DNA of 64,000 nt from Halodesulfovibrio spirochaetisodalis (lineage in GTDB: Bacteria; Desulfobacterota; Desulfovibrionia; Desulfovibrionales; Desulfovibrionaceae). The notes below the pieces were generated by a model that had not been told where the DNA came from, searched no databases, and saw nothing but the letters and a program-made list of their open reading frames with translations. Below are positions 20,623 to 30,104 of this stretch, in pieces. Position numbers and translations under genes: made by a program. The first letter of the stretch is position 1, and the number at the start of each line of letters is the position of its first letter. The stretch lies in NCBI RefSeq assembly GCF_001672295.1, contig NZ_JXMS01000007.1, positions 62,001-126,000 on the forward strand, read 5' to 3'.

Positions 20623-20651
20623 CTTGTGAACCAATTCAAGACTCAGAACAA

Positions 20652-20686
20652 AAAAAAGGAGAGATGCGAACATCTCTCCTTTTTTA
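20652..20686. terminator. Bidirectional terminator between kinase and tolC-like gene
   Basis: AGGAGAGATG (20657-20666), CGAA loop, CATCTCTCCT (20671-20680), flanked by seven As and six Ts. It serves both the plus-strand kinase and the minus-strand outer-membrane gene. Confidence 0.9.
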
Positions 20687-20705
20687 TTACCATTAGTATC
20701 TAATT

Positions 20706-22022
20706 CTAGTCAGCAGCAATGTAGTCGGCTGGATTCAAACCAAAGGAATTCACAAGACCGCCACCAAGAGCCAGCAGTCTGTAGGATGCGATAAGAACAT
20801 TTACCTTGGCGGTAACAAGACGGCCACGGGTAACAAAGAGTTCATTCTCTGCATCAAGAACATCCAGTAATGTGCGCTGTCCAACAGTAAACTGCTGTGC
20901 GTACACGTCACGGGTTTCTACGTTGAATCCTACAGCCTTATTGTACTGTTCCACCTGATCAAATGCAGCTTCCTGTTCACTCCAGGTTGCCGCCACCTGA
21001 CGGTACAGTTCATCTTCGGTATCACGGAATTCTTCACGCGCTTTCGCCTTACGGGCTTTTGCAGCACGGGTTAAGGCAAGGTCACTGCCGCCATTGTACA
21101 AATTCCAACGACCAACAACTGCAAAGCGCAAATCAGCGGTGTAATCATCAACGCCGAGCATGTCTTCAGTGTAACGGTAAGAACCTTCACCGGTCACTTT
21201 CGGGTAATAAGTAGCTTCACGTTCTTTCACAAGACCGTCAGCCACTTCGATTTCATATCTGCGGGTATCAAGTCCCGGGTTCTTGCTCCGCATTGCTCTG
21301 AATGCAGTTTCAAGATCTGCCGGAGCAGAGGTGGAAACTTCCACGTCTTCAAGCTTCTCTGGCTCAACACCTGTTAAACGCTTGTATTTTGCTTCAGCAA
21401 TTTCCAGTGCACTGCGCTGTTCCGCAAGAGTGGCAAGTGCACGGGCAAGACGACCCTGCGTAAGGGTAAGGTCAGAAATACTTCCGCCGCCAGCATCAAC
21501 CAGTTCCTGCATGGAACCAAGAATATCTCGGTACTGCTGAGCATTTTCTTCAGCAAGTTCAACCAGTGCTCTGTTACGGATAACAGTAAGGTGTGCGATA
21601 ACCGCATCAAGACCAAAACGCTCACCAGCATCCAGCACCTGACTGAGTGAAGATTTGTAGGCAGATTCTGTACGCTCGACACGGCTCTGGGTAAATCTGC
21701 CGTCATAAATAAGCTGAGAGACAGAAACAGAACCGTCAAAGGCTCCGCGCCAATCATTTTCAGTTCCGTCACTACGAGTGCCGGCGCTGTTATGCATTGT
21801 CGGACCGTATGAGCCTGTTGCATCAAGATCAGGAAGATATCCGCCCCATGCAGATCTGTGCTCTTGCTTTGCAGCCTTACTTTCACTTTCCAGTGCAGCA
21901 ATGCGAGGATATGTTTTCAGCGTTGCAAGTACACTATCTTTGAGCGAAATTTCTGCCGAAGCAATGCTTACACATCCAAACAGTACCGTAGTCATTGCTA
22001 ACAACGCGTACATTTTTTTCAT
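20706..22022 (-). CDS. TolC-family outer membrane efflux/secretion protein
   Basis: About 438 residues. Signal peptide MKKMYALLAMTTVLFGCVSIASA, then two repeated outer-membrane-efflux domains with long coiled helices and the family features WGGYLPDL, YNGGSDLALTRAAKARK and GQRTLLDVLDAENELF. A longer frame begins at 22067, but the ATG at 22022 follows CAGGAG at good distance and starts a proper signal peptide. It forms the outer-membrane channel of a type I secretion system and is divergent from the ABC exporter and fusion-protein genes, which makes it their probable partner (LapE-like). Confidence 0.9.
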   Translation of the reverse strand: MKKMYALLAMTTVLFGCVSIASAEISLKDSVLATLKTYPRIAALESESKAAKQEHRSAWGGYLPDLDATGSYGPTMHNSAGTRSDGTENDWRGAFDGSVSVSQLIYDGRFTQSRVERTESAYKSSLSQVLDAGERFGLDAVIAHLTVIRNRALVELAEENAQQYRDILGSMQELVDAGGGSISDLTLTQGRLARALATLAEQRSALEIAEAKYKRLTGVEPEKLEDVEVSTSAPADLETAFRAMRSKNPGLDTRRYEIEVADGLVKEREATYYPKVTGEGSYRYTEDMLGVDDYTADLRFAVVGRWNLYNGGSDLALTRAAKARKAKAREEFRDTEDELYRQVAATWSEQEAAFDQVEQYNKAVGFNVETRDVYAQQFTVGQRTLLDVLDAENELFVTRGRLVTAKVNVLIASYRLLALGGGLVNSFGLNPADYIAAD

Positions 22023-22602
22023 TAAACCACTCCTGAATTGTTCACTTGCCTGCTTAATCAAAAGCAAGCCCCCCTACTACAAGACATAATATTGTTTGTC
22101 CCTCAATATCATATCCACAACTCATAGCGTATACGCTTTTCAACATAACTTCTCAAGAAAAAACAGTTTTTACACTATACACCACCTTGTGTGTACAGTG
22201 GCACTTATTGCAACAATCACCTGACACATCCCCATGATTTTACAGTATATTTCTTCACCTACTGCTTTTAAAACTACAACTACATAAAAAGACATCCCCT
22301 TTGCATCATACATAATGCTTTTTATGTTGTATTTTTGCATATATTTTAAACAGATATACCTGAAGAAATAACACCTCTCCCTACCCACAATCTTTCTGAG
22401 AACCTATGATAATTTTATACACAAAATAATTGTCTGTTAAACTCTGTTTACAACGTGGGGATATACAATTCACGCCCCTTCCCGAGCGTTACTCTGCCTA
22501 TACTTTTCAGCAGAATTGTGGAAATAAGAAAAGAAATATTACCACACGTTATCAGTATTTCACTGTTCATTGTTCAGGGAAGTATGGCCATAGGGGGTGC
22601 TC
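22023..22602. other. Divergent regulatory region between tolC-like and lap genes
   Basis: 580 AT-rich bases with no coding character. It should contain promoters for both secretion transcription units. I could not single out a confident promoter or a c-di-GMP riboswitch-like fold by eye. Confidence 0.35.
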
Positions 22603-24942
22603 ATGACTGATTCTAAACCAACACAGCCCGCATCGGGGACAACTGCGTCGCTGGAACCGGAGACTACGGAAAGCTCTTCTCAAGACGACAATACATCGTC
22701 AACGCCGGAGGCTTCCGGCAAGGTTCCATCTACAGACTCCAGAAAACAGGCAGCAAACGCCTCGCAACAGGCTGACCCCAGAACAAGAGTGGACGCCCCG
22801 CTGCCTTCCGATGTGGACTATGAATCACCACTCCTGCGCTCTCTTGTGCATCTTTTTTCCATATTAGGAAGGCCGGTTACACTTGAACAACTTAAATCCG
22901 GCTTACCAGAACACGGCGTTCCTTCGCACACCTCAGCCTGTTTGCGTGCAGCAAGCCAGGCTGGGATGCATGCCAAGGTTACTCGCCGCAATTCCCTTTC
23001 TGAAATTTCCACACTGACCCTTCCGTGTATTATCCTGCTTAAAAACAAAGGGGCTGGTGTTCTTACTTCCCTTACTGATACCCATGCAGAGGTTATTTTT
23101 CCGGAAATGGGAAATACTCCCATATCCGTACTGCGGGACAAGCTTAATGAGGAATACGCCGGATACGTTATCTTCGGTCAGATCAACGGTCGGCTGGACA
23201 AGCGTGCAAGTGAACTCAAACTGTTGAAAACCAAACGCTGGTTCTGGGATACCATTCTATATTTCTTCCCGATATATAAACATGTGGGACTTGCCAGCAT
23301 CATTATCAACCTGCTGGCGCTTGCCTCCCCTCTGTTCTTTATGAATGTATATGACAGGGTTGTGCCAAACAACGCCGTGGACACCCTCTGGGTGCTTGCC
23401 GCCGGTATCGGCATTGCGCTTGTTTTTGATTTCATTTTGCGTAACCTGCGCAGTTATTTCTGTGATGTGGCGGGGAAAAATGCCGATGTCATTCTTGCCT
23501 CACGCCTCATGCAGCACATCATGGCATTGCGTCTGGATGATAAGCCTGATTCCACAGGAACAATGGCAAACAACCTGCGTGAGTTTGAATCACTGCGTGA
23601 ATTCTTCAGTTCAACAACCCTGCTGGCAATCATCGACCTGCCATTCCTCTTTATTTTTCTTGCGCTCATCCACTTCATTGGCGGCCCCATGGTCTTTATT
23701 CCGGCAATCGCCGTGCCGCTGGTCATCATAGTGGGACTACTGCTGCAATACCCGTTTCAACGGGCAATTGAGGCAGGATACAAAGAAGGGGCACAAAAAC
23801 ACGCTCTGCTTATTGAAATTATCAACGGTATTGAAACCGTAAAAACAAGTATGGCTGAAGGCCACATGCAGCAGCTCTGGGAAAAAGTTGTGGGCATGAG
23901 CGCCAAGTCCAGCAACCATGCAAAACGGCTTGCAAACTTTTCAATGACCTTCACCATGTTTGCCGCACAGGCTGTTTCCGTTTTCATTATTGTTGTGGGC
24001 GTATACCGCATAAGTGAAGGCGAATTGACCATGGGCGGACTCATTGCCTGTAACATTCTTGCAGGCCGAGCCATGGCACCGTTAAGCCAGATTGCCGGCA
24101 TGCTTTCACGCATGCAGCAATCACGCATGGCACTCAAGTCGCTTGATCTCATCATGCAGCTGCCTACCGAAGCTCAGGATGAATACACAGGCATCAGCTA
24201 CGAAAAGCTGGAAGCCTCCATCACCTTTGATTCACTTGCCTTTAAATACCCCAATGCAGAACGTTTTGCCCTTGAGGATATTCATTTAAAAATCCGTGAA
24301 GGTGAGCGCGTCGGTATCATCGGCAGAATGGGCTCCGGCAAAAGTACCTTCGGGAAGCTGTGCGTGGGGCTCTATCGCCCGACAGAAGGCGCTGTAAAAC
24401 TCGGCGGTGTTGATATCCGCCAGATGGACATTGCCGATCTTCGCTCGCGCACAGGTTATGTTTCACAGGACAACTACCTCTTCTACGGAAGCGTGCGTGA
24501 CAACATTGCCATCGGTAACCCGCAGGCAGACGAAAATGCAATCCTGCGTGCAGCTGCCATTGCAGGAGTCACCGACTTTGTTCAGTCACACCCTGCCGGG
24601 TTCGGCATGCAGGTGGGCGAACGCGGCATGGCACTTTCAGGTGGGCAACGCCAGTCCATTGCCCTTGCCCGCGCTCTTCTCACAGACCCTGACATTATTA
24701 TTCTGGATGAACCAAGCTCCAACATGGACAACGGCTCAGAGCATGCGTTCAAGAAAAAGCTGTCACATATTGTTACGGGGAAAACCCTTCTGCTCATTAC
24801 CCACAGGCTCAGTATGCTGGATGTTGTGGACAGACTTATTGTGATGGATAACGGCCGTGTTGTTGCTGACGGCCCTAAGGCTGCCGTTCTTGAAGCGTTA
24901 AAGAATGATCAGATAAAAAAAGCACCGACAAGAGCAGCGTAG
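22603..24942 (+). CDS. Type I secretion ABC transporter, LapB-like permease/ATPase
   Basis: 779 residues. An unusual Pro/Ser/Thr/Gln-rich N-terminal extension (about 1-65) is followed by a C39-like domain without the catalytic Cys (about 75-200), a six-helix ABC membrane domain (about 215-480) and the nucleotide-binding domain: Walker A GRMGSGKST near 574, signature LSGGQRQ near 678, Walker B IIILDEPSS near 697. The degenerate peptidase domain indicates export of a large RTX-type adhesin without leader cleavage. A GTG at 22597 lies inside the ribosome site AGGGGG; ATG 22603 is the better start. The membrane-fusion gene follows 12 bases downstream. Confidence 0.92.
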   Translation: MTDSKPTQPASGTTASLEPETTESSSQDDNTSSTPEASGKVPSTDSRKQAANASQQADPRTRVDAPLPSDVDYESPLLRSLVHLFSILGRPVTLEQLKSGLPEHGVPSHTSACLRAASQAGMHAKVTRRNSLSEISTLTLPCIILLKNKGAGVLTSLTDTHAEVIFPEMGNTPISVLRDKLNEEYAGYVIFGQINGRLDKRASELKLLKTKRWFWDTILYFFPIYKHVGLASIIINLLALASPLFFMNVYDRVVPNNAVDTLWVLAAGIGIALVFDFILRNLRSYFCDVAGKNADVILASRLMQHIMALRLDDKPDSTGTMANNLREFESLREFFSSTTLLAIIDLPFLFIFLALIHFIGGPMVFIPAIAVPLVIIVGLLLQYPFQRAIEAGYKEGAQKHALLIEIINGIETVKTSMAEGHMQQLWEKVVGMSAKSSNHAKRLANFSMTFTMFAAQAVSVFIIVVGVYRISEGELTMGGLIACNILAGRAMAPLSQIAGMLSRMQQSRMALKSLDLIMQLPTEAQDEYTGISYEKLEASITFDSLAFKYPNAERFALEDIHLKIREGERVGIIGRMGSGKSTFGKLCVGLYRPTEGAVKLGGVDIRQMDIADLRSRTGYVSQDNYLFYGSVRDNIAIGNPQADENAILRAAAIAGVTDFVQSHPAGFGMQVGERGMALSGGQRQSIALARALLTDPDIIILDEPSSNMDNGSEHAFKKKLSHIVTGKTLLLITHRLSMLDVVDRLIVMDNGRVVADGPKAAVLEALKNDQIKKAPTRAA

Positions 24943-24954
24943 GAGCCCGTCATC

Positions 24955-26283
24955 ATGAAAAAAACACAATACCGCATTGAAGATATCGAATTCATGAGCG
25001 AGGTGGACGCTGCCTTGCGGCATCGGGGACACCCTAAAGCCTACCTGCTTTCTGTCTTTATTTTCTTCGTATTTGCCGCCTTTCTCGTGTGGGCACATTA
25101 CGCTGTACTGGACGAAGTGACCCGAGGAACCGGCGTTGTCGTTCCTTCACGTAAAATTCAGGAATTACAGAACCTCGAAGGTGGTATCCTAAGCGAACTG
25201 CTGGTCACAGAAGGACAAATTGTAGACAAAGGCCAAATTGTCGTCCGTATCGACAATGCACAGGCAGAAAGTATTGTGCGTGATGCCGCCTCAAAATCTC
25301 TTGAGCATGAAGTCGCCATTATCCGTCTGCTCGCTGAAACCGAAGGAACACCGCTGGAATTTCCAGAAGAGCTCAAAAAGAAAGCACCGCAGATGGTTGC
25401 AGATCAACAGGCGATCTACAATGCCCGAAAAACTCAGTTAAAAAGTGAACTCAGCGTACTTTCTTCGCAGAAGTTTCAGAAAGATCAGGAAATTTCAGAA
25501 ATGATAAGCAAGCGCAAGCAGCTTATCTCCAGCCACAAGATTGCCAAAGAGCGCAGGGATATTGCCCGCCCGCTCATGGAAAAGAATGTATATCCTAAAA
25601 TCGACTACCTGCAGCTGGAAGAACACCTTATTCAGTTGCAGGGCGACATTGAAGCACTGTCTCTGGCAATCCCTCGTATTCGTAAGGCTGCTGAAGAAGC
25701 CGGAGAACGAACCAAACAGCGCATTGCCGAATTTAAAAATGAAGCGCATCGCGAAATCAACCAGCGCCGTGTTGAGCTGCGCTCCTTGAAAGAAGCAATG
25801 GCCGCAGGAAACGACCGCGTTACCAGAACAGACCTGCGCGCACCTGTACGCGGTACTGTAAAACAGATTGCTGCAAACACACTGGGCGGCGTTATCCGAC
25901 CGGGGGATACCATCCTTGAGATCGTTCCACTTGATGACACATTGCTTATTGAAGCACGTGTACGCCCTGCTGACATTGCATTCCTCCATCCCGGACAAAA
26001 AGCCATGGTAAAAGTCACAGCATACGACTTTTCTATTTACGGAGGGCTTGAAGGCTCTGTAGAACAAATTAGTGCGGATACCATTGAGGATAAGCGAGGG
26101 GAAAGCTTTTATCTTGTCAAACTGCGCACAAAAACAAATACTATAGTCTATCGGGGAGAAAAGTTGCCTATCATCCCCGGTATGACAACTTCGGTAGATA
26201 TTCTTACAGGTAAAAAATCTGTTCTCGACTACCTGCTGAAGCCAATTTTAAAAGCAAAACAAAACGCCCTGAGAGAACGGTAA
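24955..26283 (+). CDS. HlyD-family membrane fusion protein, LapC-like
   Basis: 442 residues. One N-terminal transmembrane helix (about 27-48), a biotinyl-lipoyl-like segment (GTGVVVPSRKIQELQNLEGG), a long alpha-helical hairpin (about 120-290) and a C-terminal beta-barrel with ADIAFLHPGQKAMVKV and the family-typical ITAYDFSIYGG-like stretch (VTAYDFSIYGG). It bridges the inner-membrane ABC exporter and the TolC-like channel. AGGAG precedes the ATG, and the stop codon abuts the protease gene start, so the operon is tightly packed. Confidence 0.93.
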   Translation: MKKTQYRIEDIEFMSEVDAALRHRGHPKAYLLSVFIFFVFAAFLVWAHYAVLDEVTRGTGVVVPSRKIQELQNLEGGILSELLVTEGQIVDKGQIVVRIDNAQAESIVRDAASKSLEHEVAIIRLLAETEGTPLEFPEELKKKAPQMVADQQAIYNARKTQLKSELSVLSSQKFQKDQEISEMISKRKQLISSHKIAKERRDIARPLMEKNVYPKIDYLQLEEHLIQLQGDIEALSLAIPRIRKAAEEAGERTKQRIAEFKNEAHREINQRRVELRSLKEAMAAGNDRVTRTDLRAPVRGTVKQIAANTLGGVIRPGDTILEIVPLDDTLLIEARVRPADIAFLHPGQKAMVKVTAYDFSIYGGLEGSVEQISADTIEDKRGESFYLVKLRTKTNTIVYRGEKLPIIPGMTTSVDILTGKKSVLDYLLKPILKAKQNALRER

Positions 26284-27150
26284 TTGCGCCACTGGACACA
26301 TTCGACAGTATTTCGTGTAACGCTTATCTGCTTTGCCTGCAGTCTTGTTATTGCAGCACAGCCCATACAAGCGTCTTCTGAATATACAAAGAATACATCC
26401 AGACCGTCTGTCAGTACAAAAGGGGCTTCTCTTTCCAAAGGAAAGAAAAAATCAGCATTTCGCCTGCTGTTCAAACCGCCCCCGATAAAGAAATCAGCAC
26501 CAAAGCCACGAAAAAGAGTTGCTGCCAGCAAAGGCCCGCTCAAGGATACAAAAGGGAACATACGCCTGTTCCGAACCATTGAGCTGAAGGGGAAAAACAA
26601 AACCCTCGCCCGCTGGAAACGCATTGTAGATAAAATGGCTGTCCACAAGCAGCTGTATCTTTCAAACTCGCTGCCCACGTCTGGCAAGAACCAGCAAAAG
26701 CGATGGAAACAATTCAAAAGCACAGTTGTTTCCAAATCACGAATGCAGCAATTACGTAAGGTTAACACCTACTTTAATAACTGGCCGTACCGGCTGGATA
26801 AAGAAAACTGGGGGAAGCAAGAGTACTGGGCATCACCGCCCGAATTCGTCAAAAAATCCGGTGACTGTGAAGATTATGCCATCGCCAAATACTATGCGCT
26901 GCGCGAGCTCGGGCTGTCTGCAAGCTCTATGCGTATTGTGGCACTTATGGATAATATCCGCCGTCTTGGACACGCCGTACTGGTTGTGTACCTGAATGGC
27001 GATGCATGGGTACTGGATAACCAAACAAAACTTGTACTCTCTCATTCTAAGTTCTCACACTATGTTCCTCAGTTCTCTGTAAATGAAACTAATCGCTGGG
27101 CGCACATCCCGGTGAAAAAAAATCAACCGGCTTCCAAGCCGAAAAAATGA
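26284..27150 (+). CDS. LapG-like periplasmic transglutaminase-type cysteine protease
   Basis: 288 residues starting with TTG, immediately after the fusion-protein stop; the start is supported by the signal peptide that follows (VTLICFACSLVIAA, cleavage near QA). A Lys-rich linker precedes the catalytic domain, whose triad is visible: Cys near 195 in KSGDCEDYA, His near 230 in GHAVLVV and Asp near 245 in VLDNQT. LapG-type proteases cut the N-terminal retention module of secreted adhesins and so release cells from biofilms. Its stop overlaps the next start (ATGA), coupling it to the membrane receptor gene, as lapG and lapD are coupled elsewhere. Confidence 0.9.
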   Translation: MRHWTHSTVFRVTLICFACSLVIAAQPIQASSEYTKNTSRPSVSTKGASLSKGKKKSAFRLLFKPPPIKKSAPKPRKRVAASKGPLKDTKGNIRLFRTIELKGKNKTLARWKRIVDKMAVHKQLYLSNSLPTSGKNQQKRWKQFKSTVVSKSRMQQLRKVNTYFNNWPYRLDKENWGKQEYWASPPEFVKKSGDCEDYAIAKYYALRELGLSASSMRIVALMDNIRRLGHAVLVVYLNGDAWVLDNQTKLVLSHSKFSHYVPQFSVNETNRWAHIPVKKNQPASKPKK

Positions 27151-29228
27151 TTCCGGAGCTGAAAATGCCTAAAACAAATGACTATGAGCTTCCCGTTACG
27201 CAGGATAAACGCTCACGTCTTAAATGGTTCGGCATCGCTGTGCTTTCCGCTATTGTTGTTATTACTGCGACATTGTCCTTCTTCCATATTCATAACGAAG
27301 AAGCTGGGCTTTCTGTACGCCTTCAAAAACAACAAAAACTGCTGGCAACTTCACGTCAGGAGGCCATCAATAACTGGCTGCAAGCCATGGCAGATCAGGG
27401 TCAGCGCCTTATTAATGCAGACCTGTTCCGCCTGTTTGCCTCCGAGGTAAACCTTCTGGGGGACAATATCGGCAGCCTGTATGCTGAAGAGGCCACACAA
27501 CCGGATGACTCTACTCTTGCGCAGCAGCTGCCTATGATGCGCAATCTGCTCGACGAATTTTCCACTTACGCAGGGTTTTCCGGCGGTCGTATTATCAACA
27601 GATTCGGGCAAACCTACATTGCGACCAACGCCAATGTGTCTGCCCTCAGCCAGCAGCAGCTCAACTTTGTTAATAAAGTGCTGACAAAGCCGGACGTATA
27701 CTTTTCACCAGTGCACAACAGCAGTAACGGCCTGACATTTGACATGTTCCTGCCTGTATACCCGCCTGAGTTTGAAGGAGACACAACAAAGCCTGTTTCT
27801 GTGCTCATGCTCTCCAAGCTTGTCTCAGGTAAAATTACAGAAATCATCTCCTCATCACCGCTGGCAGAGCAAAATACAACAACACATCTGGTTCAGAAAA
27901 AAGGAAATATGCTTCAGGATATCCTTCCGTGGCAGCCTGACGGACTTATTGCTGTAAACTCCTCTTTTGCAACGCTCAGCGCGGACACATTGCCGTTTGC
28001 AGTACGCAACAACCTGACGACGTCAGGGCGTGCATACTCTTATGGTATCAAAATTCCTAACATCGACTGGTGGGTTGTTGAAGAGATCAGCTATGATGCC
28101 GCCCGTGCGGAACTTACTTCCACCATCAGAACAACGCTTGTTATTGCTGCGCTGACAACAGGTGCGTTCGCTCTTATTCTTGTACTGCTCTGGCGTCTGC
28201 TTGTGTCACAGGATACAAAGAAGGTTGCCGATAACTTCCGCAAACTTGCAATGACCATCAAAGAACAAAAAATGTTCCTTGATTCCATCAACGATACGAT
28301 TCCGGACTATATTGCATTGAAGGACAACGAAGGCACATACCAGTATGTGAACCCCGCGTTTGCCACGGCTGTAGGGCGTACTGTTGAAGAAATGAAAGGG
28401 CTGGATGATACAGCAATCTTCGGCTACGCAACAGCAAACCGCCTTGCGTCCTCTGACCAGTTGGTCAATATGTCCGAAGAGCATATCAACACCACGGAAA
28501 CAATCTTTTTGCAGTCACAGCGATATGTTATGCAGATATCCAAGGCGCCGTTTTTCAATGCAGACGGTGCTGTTTCCGGCATTGTATCAGTATTCAGAGA
28601 TATTACTGCCGCTGTGGAAGCAGAAGAACAACGAAAAGCAACCGAGCAACAGACGATTGCAGCTTTGGCAAGCACCATTGAACATATTGATCCGTACCTT
28701 GGCGGACATACTCGCATGCTTGAGGCACTTTCCATTGAACTGGCGCGCAGCCTCAACATGAACGATGCCGAAGTCGCAACCATTGAAGCCGCAGCCAACC
28801 TTTCCCAGATTGGTAAACTGTTCGTTCCAAGAGAAATTCTGCTTAAACCGGATGCGCTGACTACCGATGAAAAACGGGAAATTGAGCAGCATGCACTGCA
28901 CGCAGAGCGGGTTCTCAGCAATATTGATTTCGGTCTGCCTGTTGTGGAAACTGTTGTTCAAATGACTGAAAAAATGGACGGCTCCGGATACCCGCACCAC
29001 CTGAAAGGCGATGCCATTATTGCTCCTGCAAAACTGCTCGGCCTGACAAACACATTCTGCGCGCTTATACGCCCGCGTGCATACCGCCCTGCATTGTCCA
29101 TTGAAAAAACATTTGAAATTTTACGGGATATGGAGAATTTCTATGATCCGGAAATGATCGCAGCACTCGAACGATTGCTGAGTACACGTTTCGGGGAGAA
29201 ATTTATTGAGGAAGTGAGTGCAGCATAA
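27147..29228 (+). CDS. Membrane PAS protein with degenerate HD-GYP domain, candidate LapG-controlling receptor
   Basis: 693 residues. TM1 (about 27-48), a large periplasmic sensor (about 50-325), TM2 (about 328-350), a PAS domain (about 370-490; IPDYIALKDNEGTYQYVNPAF) and an HD-GYP-like domain (about 505-680). The catalytic HD is replaced (NLSQIGK where LLHDIGK is expected), the HH pair before DGSGYP is MT, and the later Asp region reads TNTFCALI. The fold and DGSGYP are kept but the metal ligands are not, so it is probably a c-di-GMP-sensing or structural domain, not a phosphodiesterase. ATGA overlap with lapG suggests a LapD-like role. An alternative start at 27165 has a better GGAG ribosome site. 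Confidence 0.82.
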   Translation: MIPELKMPKTNDYELPVTQDKRSRLKWFGIAVLSAIVVITATLSFFHIHNEEAGLSVRLQKQQKLLATSRQEAINNWLQAMADQGQRLINADLFRLFASEVNLLGDNIGSLYAEEATQPDDSTLAQQLPMMRNLLDEFSTYAGFSGGRIINRFGQTYIATNANVSALSQQQLNFVNKVLTKPDVYFSPVHNSSNGLTFDMFLPVYPPEFEGDTTKPVSVLMLSKLVSGKITEIISSSPLAEQNTTTHLVQKKGNMLQDILPWQPDGLIAVNSSFATLSADTLPFAVRNNLTTSGRAYSYGIKIPNIDWWVVEEISYDAARAELTSTIRTTLVIAALTTGAFALILVLLWRLLVSQDTKKVADNFRKLAMTIKEQKMFLDSINDTIPDYIALKDNEGTYQYVNPAFATAVGRTVEEMKGLDDTAIFGYATANRLASSDQLVNMSEEHINTTETIFLQSQRYVMQISKAPFFNADGAVSGIVSVFRDITAAVEAEEQRKATEQQTIAALASTIEHIDPYLGGHTRMLEALSIELARSLNMNDAEVATIEAAANLSQIGKLFVPREILLKPDALTTDEKREIEQHALHAERVLSNIDFGLPVVETVVQMTEKMDGSGYPHHLKGDAIIAPAKLLGLTNTFCALIRPRAYRPALSIEKTFEILRDMENFYDPEMIAALERLLSTRFGEKFIEEVSAA

Positions 29229-29272
29229 CCAACAGTCACACTGTCAGTTGTAACGGTCTGCACCATATAGAG

Positions 29273-29294
29273 AACCCGTGCTGTGGGTCTTTTA
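29273..29294 (+). terminator. Possible weak terminator of the lap operon
   Basis: AACCC/GGGT stem around 29274-29288 followed by TCTTTTAG. Short stem, so tentative. A further AT-only palindrome (GCACTTTTTT with AAAAAAAGTGC, 29315-29335) lies just before the tRNA promoter. Confidence 0.35.
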
Positions 29295-29335
29295 GAGCTT
29301 TTTCTAAAAAAAATGCACTTTTTTAAAAAAAGTGC

Positions 29336-29364
29336 TTGCCAACGAGCCGGTCTTTCTCTAAACC
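29336..29364 (+). promoter_or_regulatory. Sigma-70-like promoter of the tRNA-Phe array
   Basis: TTGCCA (29336-29341), 17-base spacer, TAAACC (29359-29364), 10 bases before the first tRNA. Position and spacing are good; the -10 is only partly consensus. Confidence 0.55.
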
Positions 29365-29374
29365 TTCCACCTGT

Positions 29375-29450
29375 GCCGCGATAGCTCAGTTGGTAGAGCA
29401 GGGGATTGAAAATCCCCGTGTCCGCAGTTCAATTCTGTGTCGCGGCACCA
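29375..29450 (+). tRNA. tRNA-Phe(GAA), copy 1
   Basis: 76 nt including encoded CCA. Acceptor stem GCCGCGA/TCGCGGC, D arm with AGCTCAGTTGGTAGAGC, anticodon stem GGGGA/TCCCC presenting GAA, T arm GTTCAATTC. All stems pair. Confidence 0.97.
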
Positions 29451-29520
29451 TCTTCTTAAGATGGCTGCAATTTTTTACTTGCAACATAAGCCGCCTTCCT
29501 GTAGATACTTTTCTCGTCGT

Positions 29521-29596
29521 GCCGCGATAGCTCAGTTGGTAGAGCAGGGGATTGAAAATCCCCGTGTCCGCAGTTCAATTCTGTGTCGCGGCACCA
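29521..29596 (+). tRNA. tRNA-Phe(GAA), copy 2
   Basis: Identical to copy 1, 146 bases downstream, separated by a 70-base spacer. Confidence 0.97.
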
Positions 29597-29666
29597 TCTT
29601 CTTAAGATGGCTGCAATTTTTTACTTGCAACATAAGCCGCCTTCCTGTAGATACTTTTCTCGTCGT

Positions 29667-29742
29667 GCCGCGATAGCTCAGTTGGTAGAGCAGGGGATTG
29701 AAAATCCCCGTGTCCGCAGTTCAATTCTGTGTCGCGGCACCA
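29667..29742 (+). tRNA. tRNA-Phe(GAA), copy 3
   Basis: Identical tRNA with identical preceding spacer; encoded CCA. Confidence 0.97.
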
Positions 29743-29812
29743 TCTTCTTAAGATGGCTGCAATTTTTTACTTGCAACATAAGCCGCCTTCCTGTAGATAC
29801 TTTTCTCGTCGT

Positions 29813-29888
29813 GCCGCGATAGCTCAGTTGGTAGAGCAGGGGATTGAAAATCCCCGTGTCCGCAGTTCAATTCTGTGTCGCGGCACCA
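29813..29888 (+). tRNA. tRNA-Phe(GAA), copy 4
   Basis: Identical tRNA with identical preceding spacer; encoded CCA. Confidence 0.97.
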
Positions 29889-29958
29889 TCTTCTTAAGAT
29901 GGCTGCAATTTTTTACTTGCAACATAAGCCGCCTTCCTGTAGATACTTTTCTCGTCGT

Positions 29959-30034
29959 GCCGCGATAGCTCAGTTGGTAGAGCAGGGGATTGAAAATCCC
30001 CGTGTCCGCAGTTCAATTCTGTGTCGCGGCACCA
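29959..30034 (+). tRNA. tRNA-Phe(GAA), copy 5
   Basis: Identical tRNA with identical preceding spacer; encoded CCA. Confidence 0.97.
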
Positions 30035-30104
30035 TCTTCTTAAGATGGCTGCAATTTTTTACTTGCAACATAAGCCGCCTTCCTGTAGATACTTTTCTCG
30101 TCGT

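Noticed and set aside
22603..24942. Bacteriocin-type exporter with active C39 peptidase
   Set aside because: The C39-like region has no catalytic Cys in the expected N-terminal position, and the neighbours are LapC- and LapG-like.
27147..29228. Active HD-GYP c-di-GMP phosphodiesterase
   Set aside because: HD dyad and HH pair are both replaced, so metal-dependent catalysis is unlikely.
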